Source of the DNA: Bradyrhizobium sp. 4
Lineage (GTDB): Bacteria > Pseudomonadota > Alphaproteobacteria > Rhizobiales > Xanthobacteraceae
Direction: 5' to 3'
Assembly (NCBI RefSeq): GCF_023100905.1
Contig: NZ_CP064686.1
Location: 1,550,001-1,614,000 of the forward strand
DNA length: 64,000 bases
The notes under the pieces are model-generated. The model searched no databases, was not told where the DNA came from, and was given only the letters and a program-made list of their open reading frames with translations. A program made the translations under genes and the position numbers. Of the stretch, positions 18,440 through 27,470 are shown piece after piece (position 1 is the first letter of the stretch; each line of letters starts with the position of its first letter).

Positions 18440-18930
18440 ACTTTTGTGAAATGCTCGGGCGAACTCGATGCAATGGTGAGCTTGCCATACCGAAGAAGGT
18501 CGGCAAAGGGAGCCGAATTCATTTTCCGCAGCTGACAATAGAAGGCTATCGGATCGAACGAGTTTCGCCAGGCGAGCGCTGAAGCGCTGCGCAATGTTGA
18601 CCTGGAAGGCGTCACCCGACAGACCAATCACGCGTTGTACAGCCGCGACGGCCTGGCCTGGTGTAAAGGAGGGGGCTGAGACTGTAACCAGCCCAACAAA
18701 TTCTTCGAGTGTTCGGCGAGCTCTCTCACGCCGGCGAACCGGATCCTGCTCCGGCCACCCGGTAGAAAGGACCAGCATTTGTCATGGCGGTAATCCAAGC
18801 TTATCACGCCTCGTAAAGATATAGGAGTGCCTGAGGCAAGCGATGCCTCCCGACGGTATCGTTCCAGCGTCCTGTTCAGCTCGTAGCCAAAAAGCCGGCG
18901 GCGCCGCCCTGGAATGCCGGGAGATCGGCG
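18440..18930 (-). pseudogene. pabB/trpE-type chorismate-binding gene fragment
   Basis: Reading the minus strand across frames gives LPAFQGGAAGF, FGYELNRTLERYRR, VISLDYRHDKCW, LVLSTGWPEQDPVRRRERAR, LSGDAFQVNIAQRFSARL and LRKMNSAPFADLLRYGKL then IASSSPEHF. These are consecutive motifs of aminodeoxychorismate synthase component I. A lost T near 18885 and further shifts separate them. The C-terminal catalytic part is missing and IS110 remnant DNA follows. Confidence 0.7.
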
Positions 18931-18959
18931 CGACGGCCTTTCCGTTCTCGCCAAAATCC

Positions 18960-19170
18960 CGCACGCACGCCGGCTTGAGCTCGCTCGCAAGCGCAAGAGT
19001 GACCGGCTTGGCAACGAAATTGACGTGATCGTCTACGGTGAATTCGACGACGAAGTCGAACTCGAAGCCTATAAAGCGCACGAGCTTTACCAGGAGTCGA
19101 TCCGGCAGTAGCTCTCGGAGCGGACTGACCTGAGCGAAGTCAATCCGCAACTTCGCGATGAACTTTGAGT
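18960..19170 (+). pseudogene. Dabb-domain (stress-responsive) gene fragment (tentative)
   Basis: One frame encodes NEIDVIVYGEFDDEVELEAY followed by KAHELYQESIRQ and a stop, then LSERTDLSEVNPQLRDEL. The GEFDDE...AYKAHELYQE pattern resembles Dabb stress-responsive barrel proteins (EFDDEAALAAYxxHPLH). The N-terminal half is not recognisable. Low certainty. Confidence 0.35.
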
Positions 19171-19541
19171 AGATGCTTCCGTGGAGGTCATTAGCTTCGC
19201 GCGGATCGACGCTCGACGACGGGGCAGAAGACACTCGATGTGCAGGAGATCGAGTGCGGCAACGCGGAAGAAGCTCTTCAGCTTGGCTCTGCCGGGGAGG
19301 CTAACCAACCGATCGAAGTCTGGTGTGGCCCACGGCGGCTCGGTCGCTTTGAGCCAGAGCGAAGGTAAGCGAGACCGCTGCCGCCCCTCATTCTTGACTT
19401 TGGCCGAGCGTCGCCTTCATCAAGGCGAGCAACACATCAGCCAGCAAGAGACGGTGATAACCTAAACGTCGATCGTTATGGCTGCACGATGTGCCATCGG
19501 GGATGGGTGACGAGTACCGCGGATACGCACGGGCAAACGAG
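19171..19541. other. Island edge DNA, nothing recognised
   Basis: Short frames only, no family motif. It lies between the Dabb-like fragment and an orphan terminator-like hairpin. Confidence 0.45.
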
Positions 19542-19571
19542 AACCCGTCAGCCCTACGTCGCTGGCGGGTT
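19542..19571 (+). terminator. Orphan rho-independent terminator-like hairpin
   Basis: ACCCGTCAGC and GCTGGCGGGT pair over 10 bp (one G-T) around the loop CCTACGTC and are followed by TTTTTCTTT. I see no intact gene upstream on the plus strand, so it may be left from a lost gene or from the att-proximal end of the island. Confidence 0.65.
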
Positions 19572-19871
19572 TTTCTTTAGGGACGCAGCCGAAGTCCTGC
19601 TGCTCGGCAGAGTGATCGCTTACCGCCTGAGAAAGACTAAAGCAGAGCGAAACAGTGCAGGAACATCGCAGGACAAGAGCGCGTCGAGACAAACGAGGTC
19701 GCCTACACTGGTTGGGTGGGGAGAACATCGAACGGTCGTACTATGACCAGCCGAGCCGTTCTGTAGGCCTCGCACCATCATTGCTCGCTTCGTGCCCCTA
19801 TTGTGCCCCCGCTTTTTTGGGGCACATACTTGGAGAACCTTGCCGCTAAGTGGCTGATTTGGCTAGGTTAA

Positions 19872-19890
19872 TGGTGGGCGCACAAGGGAT
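19872..19890. other. Probable island attachment site (tRNA-Val 3' end)
   Basis: Islands that target tRNA genes recombine in the 3' end and restore it. Island-type DNA begins directly after this 3' end (below 19872) and core DNA lies on the 5' side of the tRNA. The length of the direct repeat cannot be defined because the other copy is outside the window. Confidence 0.45.
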
Positions 19891-19946
19891 CGAACCTTGG
19901 ACCTCTCCCGTGTGAAGGGAACGCTCTCCCGCTGAGCTATGCACCC
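19872..19946 (-). tRNA. tRNA-Val (anticodon CAC)
   Basis: On the minus strand the gene starts GGGTGCATAGCTCAGC and ends TGCGCCCACCA, with CCA encoded. The acceptor stem GGGTGCA/TGCGCCC pairs fully (one T-G). The D-loop has AGCTCAGCGGGAGAGC, the anticodon loop is TTCACAC (anticodon CAC, Val GTG codons), and the T-arm has GGTTCGATCC. Its 3' end faces the island, as expected for a tRNA used as integration site. Confidence 0.95.
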
Positions 19947-20112
19947 GAAACCATCATGCAGGCGGCCCGAGTTCGGCCACCGACGCTTTGGAGCCCGCGA
20001 TTTAGAAGTGCGGGCCGAACGTGTCAAGTTTCGAGGCGCCCGAAGACGTTAAAAGCGGCCCGGAAACCTTCCGCAGACCGCGCAATTCGGCGGTCAGACC
20101 GTTTGGAGCCGC

Positions 20113-21411
20113 CTACGCGCCCTGCTGGCGGGCGCGGGAGGCGTGGGCCTGGAGCGCGCGGATGCGTTCGGCCAGTGTTCCGCCACCTTCGGGCAGGGTG
20201 CCTGCGGCCGTGCCGTTGGTCGGGGCGTCATTGGCCGGGCGCGGCGCCGGCCTCGGCGGCTGGCCGGCCTCGGCCGCGAGCAGGGCCTCGATCGGCGAGT
20301 TCGGGCCTTCGAGCTGCATCGCGAGCTTGGCCACCTCGGCGGCGATATCGTTGATGCGTTCGCGCAGCAGCGCGTTCTCCATCCGCTCGGTCGCCCAGGA
20401 GCTCTCGGCCTGCTGCTGGATCGCGTTGATGTCGCGCTGGAGCTTGGCGCGCTCGTCGCGGGCGGTGCGCAGCTGCTCCTCCAGCGCGGTCTTTTCCGCG
20501 CGGATCGATTCCATTGCGGCCGACGATTTGCCGCCGCTCAAGGCCGCGATCTCGACGCGCAGCTCCTTGATGGTGCGCTCGGAACTCTCATTGGCCTGGC
20601 GGAGCTGGTTGTTCTCATAGTCGCGCTCGGCGAGCAGCTTGCCCTGCGTGGCCAGGCGGCCTTCGAGATCGCCGACACGGCCCGACAGCATCTCGGCCTC
20701 TTTCACCTGCACGATGAGCTGGCGATCGAGGTCCGTGACGCGCTGGCTCAGATTCTCGACGCGGCCGCGGGCGTCGCCGAGCTCGCGCGAGGCGGTCTCG
20801 GATTCGGTGCGCTCCTGCGCCAGCCGCGCCTGCGTCGCGGCAAATTCCTTCTCGGCGTCGCCGACGCGGTTCTTCAGCTCCTCGATCTGCGCACGGACCG
20901 CGACCAGCTCGACCTGACGGCTCTCCGCCATCATCGAGCGGTCGGACAGTTCGGAATTGATCTTTGCGAGCTCGCCCTGCTTGTCCGTCAGCGCGAGCTC
21001 GGCGGCGCGCAGGGCTGCGGTCTTGGTGTTGAATTCCTCTTCGGTGGCGCGGAGCTGCTCCTTCACCGCCTTCTCGCGCGCTTCGAGCGCGAAGATCGTG
21101 GCGTTCTTCTCGCCGAGTTCGATCTTCATGCGGTTGATGGCGTCGCTCTTCTTGCCGAGCTCGGCGAGCTGGCTCGTGGTCTTGTTCTTGAGCTGGTCGA
21201 CGCTCATCTCCAGCCGTCGCGCCGACATGGCGAATTCGGCGCGGAGCTGGTCCTTGTCGGCCTGGATCTCGGCCATCGACAACGGCGTGGCGGCCTCGAG
21301 CCGGCGCGTGGTCAGGCGCACGGCGCGGTTATGCACCAGCGGCACGATCGCGAGCCCGCACAGCATCGAGAGCAGGAAACCGATCGCCAGGTACATGATC
21401 GGTTCGACCAT
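20113..21411 (-). CDS. Conserved coiled-coil protein with N-terminal membrane anchor
   Basis: 432 residues. One transmembrane segment (about 5-25, MYLAIGFLLSMLCGLAIVPL) is followed by some 330 residues of nearly continuous Glu/Leu/Ala/Arg-rich coiled coil. A Pro/Ala-rich tail (about 375-405) and a short helix complete it. No enzymatic motif is seen. The topology suggests a bitopic inner-membrane protein with a long soluble rod, perhaps a structural or scaffolding factor. It is the first core gene after the tRNA and stands alone on its strand. I do not know a named homologue. Confidence 0.8.
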   Translation of the reverse strand: MVEPIMYLAIGFLLSMLCGLAIVPLVHNRAVRLTTRRLEAATPLSMAEIQADKDQLRAEFAMSARRLEMSVDQLKNKTTSQLAELGKKSDAINRMKIELGEKNATIFALEAREKAVKEQLRATEEEFNTKTAALRAAELALTDKQGELAKINSELSDRSMMAESRQVELVAVRAQIEELKNRVGDAEKEFAATQARLAQERTESETASRELGDARGRVENLSQRVTDLDRQLIVQVKEAEMLSGRVGDLEGRLATQGKLLAERDYENNQLRQANESSERTIKELRVEIAALSGGKSSAAMESIRAEKTALEEQLRTARDERAKLQRDINAIQQQAESSWATERMENALLRERINDIAAEVAKLAMQLEGPNSPIEALLAAEAGQPPRPAPRPANDAPTNGTAAGTLPEGGGTLAERIRALQAHASRARQQGA

Positions 21412-21529
21412 GGGCCAGAACTCCCAAAGCTAAGGAAAATTTACCAAGGACATTGCATGCGGGGCCCGCAAAAAGCCAGCCCCGACATGTCGTTAACCTT
21501 GATCCGTCGCCGCAGGGGAAAGCGGGACG

Positions 21530-22135
21530 TTAGAACGGGTTCCAGGTCGCGCGCGGGGTGAATTTCAAATAGCCGATATTGGCTCCCAGCCGCAGGCCGA
21601 GGCCCGAGCGGATCGGCACCAGCACGATGTTGTTGGCAGTGAGTGCCGTCATGCCGAAGCCGCCGATGATGTAGGCCGAGCCGTCGAGGCCGGCGAAGCG
21701 CTGGTAGATCGCGTTGGTGGCGGGCAGATTATAGACCAGCGTCATGGTGCGCGCGCCGTCGCCACCCCAGTCGAAGCCGAGCGAGGGACCCTGCCAGTAG
21801 ACGCGCAGGTCGCCGGCGTTCTTGGTGTAGAGCGTGCCTTCGCCGTAGCGCAGACCGGCGACGAAAGCGCCGGAGCCCTCCTCACCGAGGATATAGCCGT
21901 TGGGCAGGCCCCATTGGCTGACCGCCTTCTCGATGATCGAGGCGAGACCGCGCGAGACGTTGCCGAAGAAGCGGTGGCCGGCGTTCACGAGTTCGTCCGG
22001 CCCATAGGTGCTGGGCGTCTGGGTCCGCTGCGGCGGCGGCAAATCGGGCGGCGGCTGCTGCTGGGCGGAAGCCGGAATGATCCACCCGACCATCGCGGCA
22101 AGCGCGACTGCGGCAAGGCGTGATGCGAAAGTCAT
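21530..22135 (-). CDS. DUF1134 envelope protein, EipA-like
   Basis: 201 residues with a clear Sec signal peptide (1-25, cleavage near PASAQQ), a Pro-rich linker (PPPDLPPPQRTQTP), and a DUF1134 domain containing GWGGDGARTMTLVYNLP-like and IYQRFAGLDGSAYIIGGFGM motifs. The Brucella DUF1134 protein EipA is a periplasmic envelope-integrity factor, and the same role is inferred here. AGGGG lies 8 bases before the ATG at 22135. It is monocistronic. Confidence 0.82.
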   Translation of the reverse strand: MTFASRLAAVALAAMVGWIIPASAQQQPPPDLPPPQRTQTPSTYGPDELVNAGHRFFGNVSRGLASIIEKAVSQWGLPNGYILGEEGSGAFVAGLRYGEGTLYTKNAGDLRVYWQGPSLGFDWGGDGARTMTLVYNLPATNAIYQRFAGLDGSAYIIGGFGMTALTANNIVLVPIRSGLGLRLGANIGYLKFTPRATWNPF

Positions 22136-22226
22136 AAAAGAACCCCTGGTATCGAATCCGGTCGCTTCCTTAACCTGACGCCAACAGGCACGGCTCTAGG
22201 TTGCGCCGGATGTCCCCTCGACTCGG

Positions 22227-22760
22227 ATGTTATCCGCAGCAACTATGACGGCACAACGGCAGGAAGCCAGCCCTTTGCGCCCCGGAATTGCCTTGATCGG
22301 CCTTCTGGTCTGCATGCTGTCGGGCATTTGGATCCTCTGCGCAGGGGTGCCGGCGCAGGCGGCCACCACCGAGCGGATCGTCGTCAACCGCTTCAGCGGC
22401 GTGGCGATCGAGGGCTTCGACCCCGTGGCCTATTTCGTCGCTGGCGCGGCCGTGCAGGGAACGGCCGAATTCGAGGCGAACCTGTGGGGCGCAGTCTGGC
22501 GCTTTCGGAACGAGGGCAACCGAGCCTCTTTCCTGGCACATCCCGAGGTCTACGGGCCGCAGTTCGGCGGCTACGATCCGGTCGATATCGCCCGCGGGGT
22601 CACCATCGCCGGCAACCCCCGTTTCTTCGCGATCGCGGCGCAGCGGCTCTATCTGTTCAGCCGGGAAGCCAATCGCGACGGCTTCGCCGCCAACCCCGAG
22701 CGCTTTCTCTACGAGGTGGGCAAGCGCTGGCCGGCCCTCCAGGACAAGCTCAGCCAGTAG
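22227..22760 (+). CDS. YHS-domain protein with N-terminal membrane segment
   Basis: 177 residues. A hydrophobic segment (about 20-42) probably acts as signal or anchor. It is followed by a YHS-type domain with IEGFDPVAYFVAGAAVQGTA and the family's WRFRNEGNRASFLAHPEVYGPQFGGY motif. YHS domains occur in metal-related proteins, but the substrate is unknown. ATG at 22245 is an alternative start. Confidence 0.82.
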   Translation: MLSAATMTAQRQEASPLRPGIALIGLLVCMLSGIWILCAGVPAQAATTERIVVNRFSGVAIEGFDPVAYFVAGAAVQGTAEFEANLWGAVWRFRNEGNRASFLAHPEVYGPQFGGYDPVDIARGVTIAGNPRFFAIAAQRLYLFSREANRDGFAANPERFLYEVGKRWPALQDKLSQ

Positions 22761-22773
22761 CGCCCTTACGACG

Positions 22774-23601
22774 TCAGACTCTTGCCGCCTGCGGGTCACC
22801 CCAGGCGATGAACTCCGGGATGATGAAGCCGCCATCGTGCCGCTCGCCGAAGCGGAGCGCGCCGCCCTTGCCGTCGGTTACGCTGCCGCCGGCTGCGGTC
22901 ACGACCGCGTAGCCCGCCCCGACGTCCCATTCACAAGTAGGCCCGAAGCGGGGATAGATGTCGGCACTGCCTTCCGCGATCCGGCCGAATTTCACGGCCG
23001 AGCCGACCGTCTTTCTGACGGCGTTGGGGCGGTGATCGATGAAGGCCTCGGTTCTGGGATCTCCATGCGAGCGGCTCACCGCGGCGATCCATGGCTCGCC
23101 CAGGGGCGGCAACTTGCGGGTATGGATCGGCTCGGCAGCGCGGATCGTCGCGCCGTCGAACCTGACGCGCTCGGCGCCGCGGCCGACGATGCCGCGCCAG
23201 AGCAGCCCGAGTGCGGGCGCGCTGACGATGCCCAGCAGCGGCACGCCCGATGTCACCAGGGCAAGGTTGACGGTGAACTCGTCGCGCCCGGCGACGAACT
23301 CCTTGGTGCCGTCCAGCGGATCGATCAGAAAGAAGCTGTCGCGGAACGGCGGCGAGGCGAGCTGGGTCCGCTCTTCCGAGAGCGTCGGGATCTCGCCCGC
23401 GAGCTGCGCCAGCCCGTCCGCGATGATGCGGTCGGCGGCAAGGTCGGCCTCGGTCACCGGCGAGCCGTCCTGCTTGCCGTCGACCCGCATCGCCGCGCGG
23501 TTGACCGCGAGGATGGCTTCGCCCGCCTTCACCACCAGCGCGGTGAGCGGCTCCATCAGGTGGGAGGCGGCCGCGCCGTCGATGATCCGCTTCACCTGCA
23601 T
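22774..23601 (-). CDS. cysQ: 3'(2'),5'-bisphosphate nucleotidase CysQ
   Basis: 275-residue member of the inositol monophosphatase superfamily. It shows the metal site DPLDGTKEF (about residue 95) and the C-terminal CEWDVGAGYAVVTAAGG motif. CysQ hydrolyses 3'-phosphoadenosine 5'-phosphate, a by-product of sulfate assimilation, to AMP. FVAGRDEFTVNLALV after the metal site is typical of CysQ rather than of SuhB. ATG at 23601; it ends convergently 14 bp from the YHS gene. Confidence 0.88.
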   Translation of the reverse strand: MQVKRIIDGAAASHLMEPLTALVVKAGEAILAVNRAAMRVDGKQDGSPVTEADLAADRIIADGLAQLAGEIPTLSEERTQLASPPFRDSFFLIDPLDGTKEFVAGRDEFTVNLALVTSGVPLLGIVSAPALGLLWRGIVGRGAERVRFDGATIRAAEPIHTRKLPPLGEPWIAAVSRSHGDPRTEAFIDHRPNAVRKTVGSAVKFGRIAEGSADIYPRFGPTCEWDVGAGYAVVTAAGGSVTDGKGGALRFGERHDGGFIIPEFIAWGDPQAARV

Positions 23602-23772
23602 GCCTCATTCATCGGCAATTCCATCCCTGCTCGAGTGATTCGCCGCGGCATTAGGGCCGGTTCGAACCGATCGCAAGCTAGCTGCCATGGGCTTGCGAAT
23701 GTTAGAACCTGCGGCATTCGTCAAGCATGCTTGATTCGCCGCGTCCGCGCCGTGCAATTCCAGGAACCCTTT

Positions 23773-24426
23773 ATGTCTGACGCTTCGTCACCCGCTACCG
23801 TTGCCGCTCCAGATGCGCTCGAACTCGCTGCGCTGCTGTGCTCGCGGGTCTGCCACGATCTCATCAGCCCTGTCGGCGCCATCGTCAATGGGCTCGAAGT
23901 GCTCGACGACGATCCCAAGCCCGACGACCGCGAGTTCGCACTCGACCTGATTCGCAAGAGCGCGAAAACCGCCTCCGCTCGCCTCCAGTTCTGCCGTCTT
24001 GCCTTTGGTGCGGCCGGCTCGTCCGGCGCGCAGATCGATCTCGGCGATGCCCAGACCATGGCGCGCGGCCACATCGAGGACGGCAAGTGCTCGATCACCT
24101 GGAATCTGCCGCGGATCCTGCTGCCGAAGAATCGCGTCAAGCTGTTGCTCAACATGCTGGTCGTTTCGCAGCACACGATCCCGCGCGGCGGCACGCTGAC
24201 GATCGATCCGATCGGCGAGGGCGAGACGATGAGCTTCCGCATCACCGCGACCGGACATAATGCGCGCCTGCCGCAGAACATCTCCGAGCTCCTGAGCGGC
24301 GAGCGCGGCCCGGCCGCGGATGCGCACGCGATCCAGCCTTATTATACGCGGCTGTTGGCAGAGGCCTGCGGGCTCACCGTGAGGCTCGCGCATGAAGGCG
24401 AGGCCATCACCATTATCGCGTCGTAG
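23773..24426 (+). CDS. chpT: Histidine phosphotransferase ChpT
   Basis: 217 residues. ChpT relays phosphate from CckA to CtrA and CpdR in the alphaproteobacterial cell-cycle pathway. The phosphorylatable His28 lies in LLCSRVCHDLISPVGAI, a dimerisation-helix signature, and the rest is a degenerate Bergerat fold lacking ATP-binding boxes. The ATG at 23773 was chosen for family length and AGGA upstream; the frame is open far upstream. Its partner ctrA is only 9 kb away and cheA follows directly. Confidence 0.88.
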   Translation: MSDASSPATVAAPDALELAALLCSRVCHDLISPVGAIVNGLEVLDDDPKPDDREFALDLIRKSAKTASARLQFCRLAFGAAGSSGAQIDLGDAQTMARGHIEDGKCSITWNLPRILLPKNRVKLLLNMLVVSQHTIPRGGTLTIDPIGEGETMSFRITATGHNARLPQNISELLSGERGPAADAHAIQPYYTRLLAEACGLTVRLAHEGEAITIIAS

Positions 24427-24447
24427 ACTCGTCGCCGCTCCCAAACG

Positions 24448-24462
24448 TTAATCGAATCTTTA
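24448..24462 (+). promoter_or_regulatory. CtrA-box-like site upstream of cheA
   Basis: TTAATCGAATCTTTA is TTAA-N7-TTTA, one base from the CtrA consensus TTAA-N7-TTAA. It lies about 160 bp before the cheA start and just before the chpT terminator hairpin. Inference only. Confidence 0.4.
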
Positions 24463-24463
24463 C

Positions 24464-24492
24464 AAGGCGCTTCGGCTTGTCCGGAGCGCCTT
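24464..24492 (+). terminator. Hairpin after chpT
   Basis: AAGGCGCTTCGG pairs with CCGGAGCGCCTT over 12 bp around a CTTGT loop. No long T-tract follows, so termination efficiency is uncertain. Confidence 0.6.
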
Positions 24493-24623
24493 ATCTATTT
24501 GTTGATTCCGTTCTTTTCCACATACTCAACCATTATTAAACGCTTTGCGGTGAAGCTGGCCCCATTCCGAATTGGCGCATCACGTCTTGTGTGCGCGCCC
24601 TCCCTGTATGAAGGCCTGTTTTC

Positions 24624-27446
24624 ATGGATGATCTGTTGCGGGAGTTTTTGACGGAAACCAGCGAGAGCCTGGACACCGTGGACAATCAGCTGGTGAAGTT
24701 CGAGCAGGAGCCGAACAACGCCAAGATCCTGGATAACATCTTCCGGCTGGTCCACACCATCAAGGGCACGTGCGGCTTCCTCGGATTGCCGCGGCTGGAA
24801 GCGCTGGCGCATGCCGGCGAGACGTTGATGGGCAAATTCCGTGACGGCATGCCGGTGACCGGGCAGGCGGTGACGGTGATCCTGTCCTCGATCGACCGCA
24901 TCAAGGAAATTCTGGCCGGGCTGGAGGCGACCGAGGCCGAGCCCGAGGGCACCGACCGCGATCTCATCGACAAGCTGGAAGCGATGGTTGAGCAGGGCAT
25001 GGCGGCAATGTCAGGCTCGGCGCAGCCGATGCCGGCCGGTGCTGCTGCTCCCGTGGCCGAAGCGCCGCCGCTGGTGCCGGAAGCGCCGGCTGCGGTGGAA
25101 GCCGCGCCGACCTCCGGCGTGCTGGCCGACCAGAGCCTGGAGCGTCCGCTGCGTCCGGGCGAAGTCTCGCTCGACGAGCTCGAGCGCGCCTTCCGCGAGA
25201 CCGCGATCGAAGTCCCGGCCCCGGTTGCCAAAGCCGAAGTCAAGGCCGAGCCCCAGCCTGCCGCTGAAGCGCCAGTGGCTGTTGCCAAGGACGCTGCCAA
25301 GGAAGCCAAGGAAGTTAAGGCGCCCAAGGACAAGGCCGCGCCGAAGAAGTCGATCGCCGACGAGGGCGCCGGCGAGGGAGCCAGCATCGCCAACCAGTCG
25401 ATCCGCGTCAACGTGGATACGCTGGAGCATCTGATGACCATGGTCTCCGAGCTGGTGCTGACCCGCAATCAGCTGTTGGAGATCTCCCGCCGCAACGAGG
25501 ACACCGAGTTCAAGGTGCCGTTGCAGCGGCTGTCCAACGTCACCGCCGAGCTGCAGGAAGGCGTCATGAAGACGCGCATGCAGCCGATCGGCAATGCCTG
25601 GCAGAAGCTGCCCCGCATCGTTCGCGACCTCTCGAGCGAACTCGGCAAGCAGATCGAGCTGGAGATGCACGGCGCCGACACCGAGCTCGATCGCCAGGTG
25701 CTCGACCTGATCAAGGACCCGCTCACCCACATGGTGCGCAACTCCGCCGACCATGGCCTGGAGACCCCGGCCGAGCGTCTCGCCGGCGGCAAGGGCGAGC
25801 AGGGCACCATCCGCCTGTCCGCCTATCACGAGGGCGGCCACATCATCATCTGCATCGCCGACAACGGCCGCGGCCTGAACACCGACAGGATCAAGGCCAA
25901 GGCGATCTCCTCAGGTCTGGTCACCGAGGCCGAGCTCGAGAAGATGAGCGAAGCCCAGATCCACAAGTTCATCTTCGCGCCGGGCTTCTCCACCGCTGCC
26001 GCCATCACCTCGGTGTCGGGACGCGGCGTCGGCATGGACGTGGTGCGCACCAATATCGACCAGATCGGCGGCACCATCGACATCAAGTCGGTGGCCGGTG
26101 AAGGCTCCTCCGTCACCATCAAGATCCCGCTGACGCTGGCCATCGTCTCCGCGCTGATCGTGGAAGCCGCCGGCGACCGCTTTGCGATCCCGCAGCTCTC
26201 CGTGGTCGAGCTGGTGCGGGCCCGCGCCAACTCGGAGCACCGCATCGAGCGCATCAAGGACACCGCGGTGCTCAGGCTGCGCAACAAGCTGCTGCCGCTG
26301 ATCCATCTCAAGAAGCTGCTCAAGATCGACGACGGCGCCGTCTCCGATCCCGAGAACGGCTTCATCGTGGTGACCCAGGTCGGCAGCCAGACCTTCGGCA
26401 TCGTCGTCGACGGCGTGTTCCACACCGAAGAAATCGTGGTCAAGCCGATGTCGACGAAACTGCGTCACATCGACATGTTCTCGGGCAATACCATCCTGGG
26501 CGACGGCGCGGTCATCATGATCATCGACCCCAACGGCATTGCCAAGGCGCTCGGCGCCGCCGGCTCCTCGGCCCATGACATGAACAACGAGAACGGGACG
26601 CACAGCATCGGAAGCGGCGAGCAGACCACCTCGCTGCTGGTGTTCCGCGCCGGCTCGTCCCAGCCCAAGGCGGTCCCGCTCGGGCTCGTCACGCGCCTGG
26701 AAGAGCTCCCGGCCGACAAGATCGAGTTCTCGAACGGTCGCTACATGGTGCAGTACCGCGAGCAGCTGATGCCGCTCGTCGCCATGGAGAGCGTCACCAT
26801 CGCGAGCCAGGGCGCCCAGCCGATCCTGGTGTTCTCCGATGACGGCCGCTCCATGGGCCTCGTCGTCGACGAGATCATCGACATCGTCGAGGAACGGCTC
26901 AACATCGAGGTCGGCGGATCCTCCTCCGGCATTCTCGGCTCGGCCGTGATCAAGGGCCAGGCCACCGAAGTGATCGACGTCGGCCACTTCCTGCCGATGG
27001 CGTTCTCCGACTGGTTCACCCGCAAGGAGATGAAGCCGTCGCTGCACTCGCAATCGGTGTTGCTGGTCGACGACTCGGCGTTCTTCCGCAACATGCTGGC
27101 TCCGGTGCTCAAGGCCGCCGGCTACCGCGTCCGCACCGCGCCGACCGCGCAGGAGGGCCTGGCCGCGCTGCGCGCGCAGACCTTCGACGTGGTCCTGACC
27201 GACATCGAGATGCCCGACATGAACGGGTTCGAGTTTGCCGAGACCATCCGCTCCGACAGCAATCTGGGCGCGATGCCGATCATCGGGCTCTCCGCGCTGG
27301 TGTCGCCGGCGGCGATCGAGCGCGGCCGTCAGGCCGGCTTCCACGACTATGTCGCCAAGTTCGACCGTCCCGGTCTGATCGCGGCGCTGAAGGAACAGAC
27401 CGCAGGCGCCGCCGGTGCCTCCGAGCTGAGCCGCGCAGCAGCGTAA
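24624..27446 (+). CDS. cheA: Chemotaxis histidine kinase CheA with C-terminal receiver
   Basis: 940 residues. In order: HPt domain with phosphorylated His44 (RLVHTIKGTCGF), an Ala/Pro/Glu-rich linker (about 130-255), a dimerisation domain, an HATPase domain (HMVRNSADHGLETP; the G boxes follow), two CheW-like domains (about 500-640 and 665-790), and a receiver domain (about 810-930) with its Asp in VVLTDIEMPDMNGF. The kinase phosphorylates CheY and CheB in response to receptors. The fused receiver may act as phosphate sink or feedback element. It starts the cheA-W-Y-B-R operon. Confidence 0.95.
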   Translation: MDDLLREFLTETSESLDTVDNQLVKFEQEPNNAKILDNIFRLVHTIKGTCGFLGLPRLEALAHAGETLMGKFRDGMPVTGQAVTVILSSIDRIKEILAGLEATEAEPEGTDRDLIDKLEAMVEQGMAAMSGSAQPMPAGAAAPVAEAPPLVPEAPAAVEAAPTSGVLADQSLERPLRPGEVSLDELERAFRETAIEVPAPVAKAEVKAEPQPAAEAPVAVAKDAAKEAKEVKAPKDKAAPKKSIADEGAGEGASIANQSIRVNVDTLEHLMTMVSELVLTRNQLLEISRRNEDTEFKVPLQRLSNVTAELQEGVMKTRMQPIGNAWQKLPRIVRDLSSELGKQIELEMHGADTELDRQVLDLIKDPLTHMVRNSADHGLETPAERLAGGKGEQGTIRLSAYHEGGHIIICIADNGRGLNTDRIKAKAISSGLVTEAELEKMSEAQIHKFIFAPGFSTAAAITSVSGRGVGMDVVRTNIDQIGGTIDIKSVAGEGSSVTIKIPLTLAIVSALIVEAAGDRFAIPQLSVVELVRARANSEHRIERIKDTAVLRLRNKLLPLIHLKKLLKIDDGAVSDPENGFIVVTQVGSQTFGIVVDGVFHTEEIVVKPMSTKLRHIDMFSGNTILGDGAVIMIIDPNGIAKALGAAGSSAHDMNNENGTHSIGSGEQTTSLLVFRAGSSQPKAVPLGLVTRLEELPADKIEFSNGRYMVQYREQLMPLVAMESVTIASQGAQPILVFSDDGRSMGLVVDEIIDIVEERLNIEVGGSSSGILGSAVIKGQATEVIDVGHFLPMAFSDWFTRKEMKPSLHSQSVLLVDDSAFFRNMLAPVLKAAGYRVRTAPTAQEGLAALRAQTFDVVLTDIEMPDMNGFEFAETIRSDSNLGAMPIIGLSALVSPAAIERGRQAGFHDYVAKFDRPGLIAALKEQTAGAAGASELSRAAA

Positions 27447-27470
27447 CCAGCGGGATCAGGAGATACGCAC

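Larger units (their letters stand above)
1..19871. mobile_element. End of an integrated symbiosis island
   Basis: This stretch holds T3SS genes, nod boxes, tts boxes, several insertion sequences and decayed gene fragments, with long poorly coding gaps and visibly lower GC than the sequence beyond 19950. It stops at the 3' end of a tRNA-Val gene. Rhizobial symbiosis islands, including the Bradyrhizobium diazoefficiens island as I recall it, integrate at tRNA-Val. No integrase is visible here, so it would lie at the other end. The exact junction cannot be fixed without the second att copy. Confidence 0.75.

Noticed and set aside
19542..19571. GTCAGCCCTACGTCGCTGGC as a tts box
   Set aside because: It fits a rho-independent hairpin with a T-tract better than the tts-box core, and no effector-like gene follows.
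25011..27344. Long antisense open frames opposite cheA
   Set aside because: Their products have the Arg/His/Ala/Gly-rich composition of GC-rich shadow frames, while the sense strand has complete CheA domains.
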